Positions 34,779 through 45,900 of a stretch of DNA of 64,000 nucleotides are shown in pieces (position 1 is the first letter of the stretch; each line of letters opens with the position of its first letter). This DNA comes from Drechmeria coniospora (lineage: Eukaryota > Ascomycota > Sordariomycetes > Hypocreales > Ophiocordycipitaceae). The stretch covers positions 4,723,157 to 4,787,156 of the forward strand of contig NC_054391.1 in NCBI RefSeq assembly GCF_001625195.1, in the 5' to 3' direction. A model generated the notes under the pieces. The model made no database searches. It was given only the letters and a program-made list of their open reading frames with translations, and had not been told where the DNA came from. The translations under genes were made by a program, and so were the position numbers.

Positions 34779-36392
34779 ATGAAGGCCGGCGGCAGCAGCG
34801 GTGCAGGCGGCGAGCCGCAGCCCGACGAACGATATTGGCGCAGCAGCAAGCTTGGCTCCCTGGACTTCTCCTTGCACGATCGGACGGGAGCCGATGATGT
34901 CGTCGACGGAATCGCTGGCCGCCTTTCCCACGGCACTCCCGTCGTCTATCGCACCTACAAGAGGCGCTGGTTCGGCCTCGTTCAGCTGGCCCTCATGAAC
35001 ATTGTCGTCTCTTGGGATGTAAGTCTCCTTCCGTCCCGCCGTCCTTTGTTCCGTCGGAAGCGCGCCATCGGGTGCTCGATGGCTGACCCGTTCGCGAAGT
35101 GGTTGACCTTTGCCCCCGTCGCCGATAAATCGGCCGTCTACTACGGCGTCACCAAGTCCACCATCAACTGGATCAGCACCGCCTTCTTCCTCGCCTTCGT
35201 CGCCATGTTCCCCGTCACCATCGCCGTTCTCCACCGCGGCCCCAAGCTTTCCTTCATGGTCGCTGCCGTCCTGCTCCTCATTGGAAATTGGGTTCGCTAC
35301 GCCGGTTCCTCGAGCGCCGCCGGCGGCCACATTGCCCCCGTCATGGTGGGCGAGATCCTCATCGGCTTCGCCCAACCCTTCGTCCTCGCCGCCCCCACGC
35401 GCTACTCGGACCTTTGGTTCACCAACCGAGGACGAGTCGCCGCCACGGCCGTGGCCAGTCTCGCGAACCCCCTCGGCGGTGCTCTAGGCCAGCTCATCAA
35501 CCCGCTCTGGGTGCAGAATCCGGCCGACATCTCCAGGATGGTGCTCTACGTTTCCATCATCGTACGTCTCCTGCCCCTGCCCGGTCCGCCCTGCCCGGTC
35601 CGGCCAACGAACCGGTTGCCCGCCAGTCACACGAACTAACTCGCCGCGTAGTCGACCGTTTGCAGTCTACCCGCTTTCCTCATCCCCGCCGCGCCGCCCA
35701 CGCCCGTCGGCCCGTCCTCGGTGACGCCCAAGCTCAGCCTTCACGAATCCGTCGGCGCCGTCATCCGCTCTCTCGAGCTGTGGCTCATCCTCATCCCTTT
35801 CTTCGTCTTCGTCGGCTTCTTCAACACCATCTCCTCCCTCCTGAGCCAGATGATGACCCCCTACGGCTTCACCGACGACGAGGCCGGCATCGGCGGCGGC
35901 ATTCTTATTCTTGTCGGCCTCATCGCCGCCGCCATCACCTCCCCCATTCTCGACCGGACCAAACAGTTCATCCTCGCCATCAAGGTTCTCATCCCCATCA
36001 TCGGCTTCTGCTACCTCGCCTTCATATGGATGCCCGAGACACGCGCCGTCGTGGGTCCCTATGTCGTTCTCGGCATCCTCGGCGCAGCCTCCTTTTCCGT
36101 CGTCCCCGTCGCCCTCGAGCTTCTCATCGAGATGAGCCACCCGCTCAGCCCCGAAGTCACGTCCACCATTGCCTGGGCCGGTGGGCAGCTTTTTGGTGCC
36201 ATATTCGTCATCATCTGCGACGCTCTCGCCGACGATGAGGACGGCGACCCGCCCAACAACATGAAGCGCGCCCTCGTCTTCCAAGCCGTCATCGCCATGG
36301 TCGTCTGCTGGGTGCCCTTGTTCCTCGGCATGTTTGGCCGCAAGGATAGACTCGTCTTGCGCCGTGTCAGGTCGGATGAGCAGAATAGGTAG
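34779..36392 (+). CDS. FLVCR-like major facilitator superfamily transporter
   Basis: Twelve-TM transporter of the FLVCR/MFSD7-like branch. Exons 34779-35018, 35100-35561, 35652-36392; 480 residues. Intron 1 (81 nt, GTAAGT...GCTGAC...AAG) is a multiple of three without an in-frame stop, so it can be mistaken for coding. Removing it gives [20 protein letters not shown], and the following [20 protein letters not shown] matches the family's TM1-TM2 pattern. Intron 2 joins LYVSII to [16 protein letters not shown]. The cytosolic N terminus (~65 residues) ends in YKRRWFGL; a loop of about 35 polar residues lies mid-protein; the C terminus is short and basic. Relatives carry heme, choline or other small molecules, so the substrate is open. 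Plasma membrane is likely. Confidence 0.9.
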
Positions 36393-36745
36393 CTCGCCCT
36401 CGGAGCCATCTGTGACACCCGATGAGCCCTGAGTCTCTGTTTGATTGGATTTTGCATTTTTGTATCGGCGACATCGAGATTCGAGAGATGAATCGTCGTC
36501 CTGCGTCTGGCCAACACCATAACCACGGGTGGGACGTATGATGAAGCACGGGAACTGAGATGAATAATGAATAGTACTCTGCATCGTCCGAAGCGAATTT
36601 CGAGATGAATATATACCCCCCATCCGAGCTCCCTGCCGTACCTTTTCGCTGCCACTGTTTGTCTACGGGATGATGATGCTATAAACAAGTCTTGACGCAT
36701 CCTCACCGCTCGCATGAATGAAAACGCCTGCCAGCCGGTTTCTTT
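36393..36745. other. convergent 3' spacer
   Basis: 353 nt between the transporter stop and the ERG27 stop; no gene or repeat recognised. Confidence 0.5.
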
Positions 36746-38298
36746 TTACCCATCCTTTTTCACAATATCCTCCCACGTGCCTCTCAGCTCCTCCATGGCC
36801 TTCCAACACCGCGTGCCCAACTCCTCGAACCGTACGATGTCTTCCTCCATCACTTGGGCGGCGCCATTCTTGCGTCCCTTGGTCTTGTGCAGCACACCCA
36901 ACGCAGTGTCGGCTTCGGGATCCTCGACCTTGCCCTGCCAACCCCAGCCCTCGACCTCGGTCGGCTTCACATCAACTCGCAGGCGGCGGTCCGAGGTGCT
37001 GCCCCATTTTATGCGGTCCGCGTGGCTGCTATCGAGTGCATCTTGGTCCTCGAGTGCGACCCAGACGGCAGCCTTGGCCCCCGTGTACCCATCTACCGTG
37101 TGCCAGGGGGAGCCGAGCCAGCGAGAGAGGACCAGGGTGAGCTCGTAGGCCCAGAAGAGGAACCAGGGAACGGGGAAGAGGGTACTCGCGACGATGCCCG
37201 GGTGCGTGACGTACATTTTGGGCGCCACCACGAGCCTCTCCTTCTCTTTTGCCTTGCCCTTCCTCTTCTCCTTCTCGTCCCCATCGGCGACGGCGGCCCA
37301 GCGGGAGGAGAGGGGCCGCACAGAAGGCAGCGAGTAGGTCAGGGCGAGGATGTCGGTGAGCCGCTTGGCCGACTCGTACGCGGCGGGGCGGTTGAAGCCT
37401 TGCAGGTCATCGGGGGTGAAGACGTCGGCGACGGCCTCGAGACTCGACGACCATATGATGCGACCGGGCGCGACGGGCGAGGACTGAGACCGGCTGAGCA
37501 ACGGTAGCAGCTGGTGGGCGAGCATGTAGTGTCCGAAGACGCAGGCGGTGAAGACTTCGCCGAGGAGAGGGGCGGCCGGCTGTGTCAGGGGCGGACGGAT
37601 CTACGGTTAGCACACAGATCAACCCTTGATTGAAGGACGAGCCACCTACGTATCCGAGGCTCTCGCGTTCGTTGAGGATGCACGTCGGCAGCGCATTCTT
37701 GAACGTCGGCCACGTCACCGACTGCAGCAAGCCCTTGGTGAGCATGGACCACACGGCAGCAGGGTAGTCGACGCCGGTCCAGCCACCAAAAGCAGCGTTG
37801 CAGACGACGCTGTCCAGCCGCGGCACCCGTACACGATTGAGATACTCGCCCTCGAGGCCTGGCGGGTTGCCGACGGTGCCGTTCGTCAGCTTGTCGGCAA
37901 GCCGCCTCACCGATCGCAGGTCACAGAGGTCCACCGTCAAGCTGAGGACGTGGATCCGTCCAACGGTGCGCTGCCACGACTCACCGCCGCGGGCGTTCGT
38001 CTGGGCGGCTCGCTGAGCGTAAGATCGAATCTCGCGAATCGTATGGAGCGACTTGGACGCCGACCGCGTCGTCGGCAGGAGCACGAGGTGCGAGTCGAGG
38101 GACCGCGTGGCCAAGAACTCGTCGATCAGGCGCTGAGCGGTACCGAGACCGACGCCGCTGCAGTGGACGCTCCGGTTAGCCGTGTGCCATCATGGGCGCC
38201 GTGTAGGCAAACCTGTTCGCGCCCGTGATGAGGACGAAGAGTTGCTCGTGCGCCGGGACAGAGTCCCACGGCGCCGTCACTGCTGTTTCTGCGCCCAT
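36746..38298 (-). CDS. ERG27: 3-ketosteroid reductase, sterol C-4 demethylation
   Basis: SDR enzyme that reduces the 3-keto group of 4-demethylated sterol intermediates with NADPH, working with Erg25, Erg26 and Erg28 at the ER. Exons (minus) 38298-38213, 38157-37650, 37600-36746; 482 residues, the usual size in filamentous ascomycetes. Exon 1 ends in the cofactor loop: splicing creates TGANSGVGLGTAQRL (TGxxxGxG at 25-32). A NAAFGG motif follows the central domain. Catalytic Ser lies in IIWSSSLEA (249-251), and Tyr273/Lys277 in AAYESAKRLTD. A Lys/Glu-rich insert (EKEKRKGKAKEKE) and a hydrophobic segment (PWFLFWAYELTLVLSRWLG) near the C-terminal half fit the membrane-associated fungal form. The GTAG acceptor of intron 2 is TAG. 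Target family of hydroxyanilide fungicides. Confidence 0.94.
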
Positions 38299-38930
38299 GA
38301 CTCAATTGACAATGAGAAGCGAACGACTGAGTGAGGTAGGTGCTACCAGTGTCTTGGGCCACTCTACAAAAGCGAGCACTCTTGAAGAAGTCGCTAACCT
38401 GCAAGACGAAATGTTTATACAGCAAATATTCGTCCACCTCTATCGAGGGTGAAGGCTAGATGGTGAGGCTTCAGGGTAGGTCCAGGTGGGTCCGAGACAG
38501 CTCTCTGATTCGTCTGCTCACAGGTGCGGGAGCGTGCGTGGTGTGGGTGGCCAGCAAATGTTCAGAGTACAAACAACGTCTTGCCAATGGCCCGAGATTC
38601 ATCCAAGTACAAGTATTGTCCTCCAGGACGGTGCAGGTGACAGATATGCATTGACGACGCAAGTTACTCTCACCAGGCTATGGAATGGAGTGACTGACTG
38701 CTTTTAGTTTCAACTATTGTGATCAATATTGTGCCACTACCTCCCCCCTGCTCGAGCCTTTTAGACAACTTGTTCGATGCAGTCCCCCGAGTGCTTTTCT
38801 TGCAACGCATTCTAGCAGCATTGGCACATCACATGGCCAGCCTGAGCATACCATGATTCCAGTCCAGCCAGCAGCAGCCTCATGAGTTCGCCAACAACGA
38901 CGTCCCACGCCTAACCGCACCATACCGCCA
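38299..38930. other. ERG27 promoter region
   Basis: 632 nt between the ERG27 start and the SCP160 stop, both minus strand. No gene seen; it should contain the ERG27 promoter and the SCP160 3' end. Confidence 0.5.
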
Positions 38931-41900
38931 CTACTCTCTTGGCTTGCTGAGGGCCTCCCTGATGGCTTCGAGGATCAGGTCCTTGGCCTGGTTAACGCCA
39001 TCCTGGCTTCCGAAAATTTCAATCGCCTCATCCCTGGCCTGGTCCCGGGGCACTTGAATCCGGCAGCCGCTCTGCTGTCGAATCGAATTGACCTTGGAGC
39101 CGCTGGGACCAATGACAAAGCGGTACGTCTTGGGATCCGGAAGGACAAGGTACCCGGTCGAGTCGTTGTTCTGCGCCTGCTCGAGCGCCTTCTGAATCAT
39201 CTCCTTCGCCTTGGCCACATTCTCGGGCGTGCCTCTCAACACCCACGGGATGTCACCCTCTTCGGCAGACGCCGTCTTGACCACCTTCCAGGAATGCGCG
39301 TCCGCGGCAGCGTCGTCGTCGTCCGTGATGAGCGGCAAAGTCTCGTTGATTGCCCTCGTCGACGACTCAGGCTTGCGTGGAGTCTGCTGACCTGCGTGGT
39401 CCACCGTCACCTGGTAGTTGTTCCGAAGCTGGCGGAAGAGCTGACCGTTGTTCGACACAACATGGTGGACACTGCGCGGCAGCTGGATTGTCTCGCCCTT
39501 CTGCTGCTTGATGATGCCGGCGATGTGCTCCTTGGCCTTGGCCACGTTCTCGGGCCGACCCGTCACCTTGACGCCGGTCTTGCCCTCACCCTGTCGGGGA
39601 ACGTCCACGGTGACGGAAAATTGGGCCTCGATCTGGCGCTTGACATCGCCACCGCGGCCAATGAGAGACCGGTGATTGTCGACGGGTACCTCAATGGTCT
39701 CCGTCACCTGACTCTCGCGCTCGGTGACAATCTCCTGGATTCGCTTGACAATCTTTTGCACAACATCGGTCCGACCTTCAATCTTGACCGTGTTTCCATC
39801 CGCATCCTGCTTAGGAAACTGGATCGTCCGCGCCAGGCTCCGGCGGTCATCGGAGCCGCCAGCGCCGACCACGATCTCTCGTAGGGTCGAGCCTAGGCCA
39901 CGGTTAGCGACGGTCGCGACCGGGGGGCGTTCGAAGGGGAGTACTCACCACCCGAGCCGATGAGGGCCTTATGATGCTTCTTATCAACGTCGATGCTTTG
40001 CGTGACGGTGTCGTCAAAGACAGCTCGTTTCTCCTCCAGAATTTTCCGCGCTTGGGCCACCTGAGACGAGGTTCCCTTGATGAGGATCTCGACAATCTCG
40101 GTATCGCGATCCTGGGGCACGTCGATCCTGGCTCCCGTGAGTTGTCGCAGCTCATCCAGAGCTGCGCCCCCCTGGCCAATGAGGGAGCCGACTTGCTTTT
40201 GCTGCACCGCCACCGTGGCGGTCACGGAGTGCTCTTCGAGATACTTGTGGAGGGAGAAGAGCTCGTCTCGCGCCTCGTCAGCTCCCCTTTTGGGACCGCG
40301 AATGAAGACCTCGTCGGGAGCTTGCTGCCTGCGGGGTTTGCCGGTCTCGCTAGCCGCATCTTCGTTGGATTGGTCGTCGCTGACGTTCTTGGCAGACCGC
40401 GGGAAGAAAATGAGGACCTTGTACCGTGTCTGCAGCCGGTTGATCTGGCTGCCTTGAGCCCCAATGAGCTCTCTATGATACTTGGGGTCGATCTTGAGCA
40501 CGTGCGACGTCTCATCCGCCAGGGTTCGGCCAAGATTCGTGATGTAGGACCTTGCCGACTCGGCCTTGGCCTTGGGACCCTTGAGCTCTACCTTGCCGTC
40601 CTGAACCTGTATCTCGACGTCGAAGCGGTCACGGAGTTCCTTGATGTTGCTGCCACCCTTGCCGATCAGGTGGTTCGCATACTTCTGGGGGAAGTCAAAC
40701 GTCAACGTGAAGCCGCGTTCCTTCTCATCCTGCTTCTCCTGCTCCACAAACGCCTCTGCCTTGGCGACGAGAGATTGCACGGCGGAGATCGGCCCGCGGA
40801 GCGTAATGGTGGTGCCGACCTTGGTCACCCTGACGGGGATCTGGTCCGAGGAGCGGCTTTCCTGCTCCTTCTTGATGAAACGACGAAGCCTCTCGTGGAA
40901 CTTGAAGGGAACATCCAGGGACTTGCTTGTGAGCGCCTCCTGCTTGTTGATGAGCTCGAGGATGTGCCTCTGCGCATCCTCGAGACCCTGCTTGAATGCG
41001 CGAATCTCAGACTCCGACGGCTTGGTACGGGGAACCTGGTACGGGCCATTTGCGGAATCCGGTCCCTCATAAACCAACAAGACGGGAGCTTCCGGCTCGG
41101 AAGCCTCGGGCACGATGACGTGAACGCCATAGTTCTTCTTGATCTTCGGCGTAATGTCAGTGCGCAGATGCTGATGGAAGAAGGAATCGATGGGAACAGT
41201 CTGCATCCTGGATGGAGGGTGGCCGTTGATAATCCCCGTGATCTCCGATTGAGCCCGGATGGCATTCTTGCCCTCTCGGGAATACAGCTCCCATGGCAAG
41301 GCACCATCTTGGGAACAAGGCGTGTTGATGTGCGTGTGATAAAGCTTCTCGAGGCGCTCAATCTCCTTGCGCTGACGCAGATATCGCGTGACGTTGGCGG
41401 CGTGAGCAGCGGCTCCCGAAGGAGCAGTGCGGTGGAATCTCGCGATATCAATGTTCGACATTTGCATACCCATGGCGAGATCCATCGCCTTTTCGAGACC
41501 GGCCTGGACACGTTCGGCTGGACCGATGACGGTGATCATATCATCGTCTTCTTCCGAGGGCAACAAAACAGCACATCCAGTCTCGGCAAAGAATTCGTCA
41601 GACGGGACACCGCAGCTGCCGATAATGAACTGATGACGGCCCCTCTGAATGGAAAGCTGTTCCGCCTCAAGCTGTTTGTGGAGCTCGGACGCTTGACGCT
41701 CAATCTCGGCCCGAACCTTTTGCACTGCGGCCCTGTCACCTGCAATCTGAATGTGGTCGTCTTCGGCGCCGGCAGGGTGGAAGACGGGCCGCTGACCAGG
41801 CACGGGACAAGTGGGTGCGGGAACACGCAAGAAGGCCTGATGAGGAGGCACGCGGATTTGAACTCCGTTGCCGTCCTCAAGTTCTTGAACTAGAGAGTTG

Positions 41901-42928
41901 CTCGGGCCGGCGATGAAGGGATAGAAAGCGGTCGGGATGCCGCGAACCTTTGTCTGCATGTTGGACGACCGTTCGCCCGCAATCTTCAGTATCTCGTTTC
42001 GGGCAGAAGCAGCAGACAACGCGTTGCCGTCGACTACGACGTCAATGGTGGCGTCATCGTCGTCGTCGATCATTCGGCTCTCCTCGACCTTTGGAACTTG
42101 AATCCTGGCTCCCGTCTTCTCCTGGAGGCTCTTGATGACGGAACCGCCCTTTCCAATGATGTGGGCTCTTGCGCTGTGTGGGATGGGGACTTTGATGGTG
42201 GTCTACCAAGGTCAGCAAGGAAATCTCGCTCATGGCAGGCTAGTTGGCGGTCGTACCTTGATTCCGATTTGCTGAACCAAGTCCTTGAGTGCCTGTTGAG
42301 CGACGTCCTGAGGGCCGGTGGCATCGAATTTAAGACGTCCATTGGAGGCCGTGGCCATTGTGATGTTGGCTCGAGATTTGCGATTGATGTCCTTCAAGAT
42401 GTCCGGGATTGGGCGCTTCAGCTGGCCGCGGGGTACAATGAACTGTGGCTCCAGAGTGACTGACTCGACATTGCGACCAGGGATGAACATGGCGGGAGCG
42501 CTTCCTTGAGCGGAGGGCGTGGCGAAACCAGAGGCGGGAGTAGACGACCTCGAGTTGCCGTTGGGAGTATTTCCGTTCGAGGTATTGCCGTTCGATTTCC
42601 CACCAGCAAGGCTTTTCGCACCCCAGATAGGAGCGACGTTGGCACTTTTACCCTTCGAGGCACCAAGCTCTGGGAAGAGCTCGTGCGACTGGGTGTCGAG
42701 AGGCTTTTTCGAACCCTGGGACTCCCTTTGCGCGCCGGAGGCCTTTGCGCTCATAGGAGCGACCCACGAGGCAGAAACGTTGGTGGGCTTAGGCCCATCC
42801 TCGTCAGGAATGTCCTCGACCGTTGGCCGGTGCGAACTCTCGGCGTGCATCTGCAGAAGCTTCTGGGCAGCAGACTCTCCCGCACCATTGGTTTTGTCTC
42901 CGCTGGACGACGGATTTCCGGAAGCCAT
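38931..42928 (-). CDS. SCP160: vigilin / Scp160 multi-KH RNA-binding protein
   Basis: Polysome- and ER-associated RNA-binding protein with tandem KH domains, acting in mRNA localisation, translation efficiency and ploidy maintenance. Exons (minus) 42928-42257, 42202-39949, 39892-38931; 1295 residues, normal for fungal vigilins. Joins restore QQIGIKTTIKVPIPHS and LIGSGGSTLREIVVGAGG. After a disordered Ser/Asn/Gly-rich N terminus (1-170) the KH loops appear in order: IIGKGGSVIKSL, degenerate IAGPSNSLVQEL, IIGSCGVPSDEF, LIGKGGSNIKEL, LIGAQGSQINRL, LIGQGGAALDEL, LIGSGGSTLREI, LIGRGGDVKRQI, degenerate VVSNNGQLFRQL, VIGPSGSKVNSI. Two loops have lost the GxxG core, as is common in vigilins. The last intron interrupts the GxxG loop of a KH domain. 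Confidence 0.95.
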
Positions 42929-45900
42929 TTTGGAGTGTTTGATGAGGTATGTAGTGTTCGATTGTCGTGACGATCGGGTCGAGGGCGGGGTACAGAGGAC
43001 TCCTCCTGAGGGGTGAGAGGGTGAATGTTAGCCAGCTACTGATTTTGACCTCGGTGACCTAAGTTTGAGCTTGATTCCGATGAAAGGAAGCTGATACATA
43101 CCAGGCGCGACTGCTGGGCACAAATCAGGAGCTCTCAGGCCGAGCGGAGAAGGTCGGAGCTACTTAGGTGGGGGACAGGATTCAATAGGCAATTTCAGGG
43201 GTCTGTGGTGCCTAGAACATAACGCAGACAACTACAGATGAGAATACCGGTGACCAGGAGAACAAACCAGAAGATGCGGCGGAGACCAGAGAGGCTGAAG
43301 ATGAGGAGACGGGCGGCAGAGGTTGGCAATTGGATTGTCCGATGATGGTGAGGTGGAAGTTTCTCCAGCTTCTCCGCGAACGTATCGGGTAAGTACAAGC
43401 TACATTGACCCTTCACCCTGACAGGGATTAGTGGCGAGACTGCGGTGGGGTCTTGAAGCCAATGAGGTCCCCTCCCCTGGTTCGTAAAAAAGTACAACCG
43501 ATCCGCAAAGGGGAGTGGTGCCTTGCTCTGGAATGACGGGCAAAGGTTGTTGCGTAGATGTCACGGGGCAGGGCATGTGACTTTTGTTGACCAGCTGTTC
43601 GTAGATGCGATGAAGCCAAGCTTGGCCATGCTCGGACAAAACAACGCATGCCAACCGAAACTACTCCTGTGCGGCGTACCGCGAAACCTTGATTGTAGGA
43701 ACCAAACTATGTGTTTACATCTGCTGTGACGGCACCCTGGAAGTTCAAGAAGGCACTAGTCGGTTAATCGCCATGGCTCGTTGACCCATGGAGCAATATG
43801 CCTTGTGATATTGTTGTACTACAAAACCGCCATGATCCCACTTGTAAGCGCCAGAAACAATTAGCCTCAACTCCGATTCGTGCTTGTCGAACGTATACAA
43901 CTAGAAACGCAGCGAGTGCTGCGGGCCACTTGTGCACAGATACAGGCTACTTATATGTGCAAGTACACTTGTCAGGTTGAATCTCGCGACTACTTTACGC
44001 GCTGCTGCCCACCAGCCACCACCAGCCAGGGGCGAAAAGATTCACCCAAGACAACCGAATAGGACGGGATGATGGGGGCATCCCCCTCCACCCCTGAGGA
44101 TCACAGGTGCCAACAATCCAATGCATTACTGCTGTCCTCCACAATCGTTTCAGGCACCTGTACCTGTGGGTACACAGAAGATGTGAGATGATTTGTTGTC
44201 CAGCGGTATAATACGTCCCGGTGTTCGTACTACGAGCCGCAGAATCCTTACCATGATCCGTGCAGCGTGTTGGGAGCTTGGGACTTGGAGACAACCACGC
44301 GTTGCGGAGCACAGGCGACGATGACAGATGCAAGAACTTCCATGGACAGGCTGAAACGCGAGTGTTGGAGTAATATGTAGGAGATAACCAGTAGGGGGAC
44401 CCTTGAGAGGGGCCTCGTTCTGGCTCCTTGTACCATCAAATGTGCAAGAACAGGCGGCTTGCTCCCGAGCTGGCACCAATCTTCTCATATTACAGTACTG
44501 GCGATGAAACGTGACCCTGAGACTTGATAACAAGCATATCACAACCGCTGCGTGAGCAGGGATTCTCTCGCCAATTGGTGCTGGCTTCAATGCTCTAGCC
44601 CGCGCAAAATCACGCAGTCAACGGAAAAATTCTAGGTTTGCATGTATGTATGAGACAGTGAGCTGCACGATGCATCGATCGATCCAGCTCGATGTATTGC
44701 GAGCACCCAGTTGGCCCAGCACTTTGTATACGACATGTCCTGGATGAGAACATTTTTCTGCAGTGTAGCATGAATGATAGAGCACTTGGCCTGGTTGGCT
44801 CGTGCCGCATGTACCCATATTTAGGGCTTGAATATGGTCACAACAAGATGGCACTCGTAAATATCCACAGAATAAGCCCGATCGGGCAACACATGGTGTA
44901 TTTTGGCTGATACTTGACGTGCGCTGCATGCCTCATGAGGTCTAGCAGTACAGCACCTATGGAACATTACTACGAGTGTTTGGTGGACATGCGGTGTACG
45001 GAGTACGGAGTGCAGAGAGTGAGAGCTGGGATAGATATCATGTCAGCAGGTACGGAGTACAGCACTCAGACACCTGCAAGTTACTTGTATTACTGTACAT
45101 GTAATGTGCACCAACTGGCCTTCGTATTCCTTGTACAAAACTACGAGGACTTCAGTAATACAGCTATTACTTTACTCCATACTCCGTCTTATACTTATAT
45201 GTGCCTACTATTGCTATACAATTCTCAAGTAAGTACGGAGCACAACACGAATATTGGATCGGAGAAAGCCCGCTCGCTTACCCATACGTAGGGTTTTCAT
45301 AATAAGTATTAATAGCAGGTGTGCTTACGGAGCACTGAAGTACTTAAGTATTTACATGTAAGTAAGTAAGCAAAGCCCCATCTCATTTCTGACGTTACAA
45401 GTTTGATAGCTACGTGCTAATAATGCACTCCGTTCTCCAGACAGTACTTACTCCCTACAAGCATGAATATACAAGTACTATGTAATACTCCGTGCAATAA
45501 TTAAGTGTATGATTGTAAGTACTCCTTACGGAGTACTGTATGGAGTACTCCGTATTACTTTCTGTATTTAGGGGTAGGGGACCCATGGATGGCGTCTTAA
45601 ATGCTGGGGGTTCTGCACGATTACCTTCGTACAAGTACTCAAGTACAGTACTGACATGCTTAAGTAAGCAAGTGCATGCTTTCGTGCCTTGTACTGTAAG
45701 TAAGTAAAGCACTCACTCAGATTCAAGACCCCACTGTATCACTCCGTAGTAGTACTCCGTACATGCACAAGTATTAATTAATATGTGCAATCTTACTACG
45801 GAGTACGGAGTATTACTTACAGTACAGTATGTATCACGGAGTACTCCTCCCACTAATTCTAGGTATTGTACTACGGAGGACTTGCATTACTCCACAAGTA

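Noticed and set aside
39971..41893. 640-codon plus-strand frame opposite SCP160
   Set aside because: Antisense shadow of GC-rich coding DNA; the minus strand carries clear KH domains and introns.
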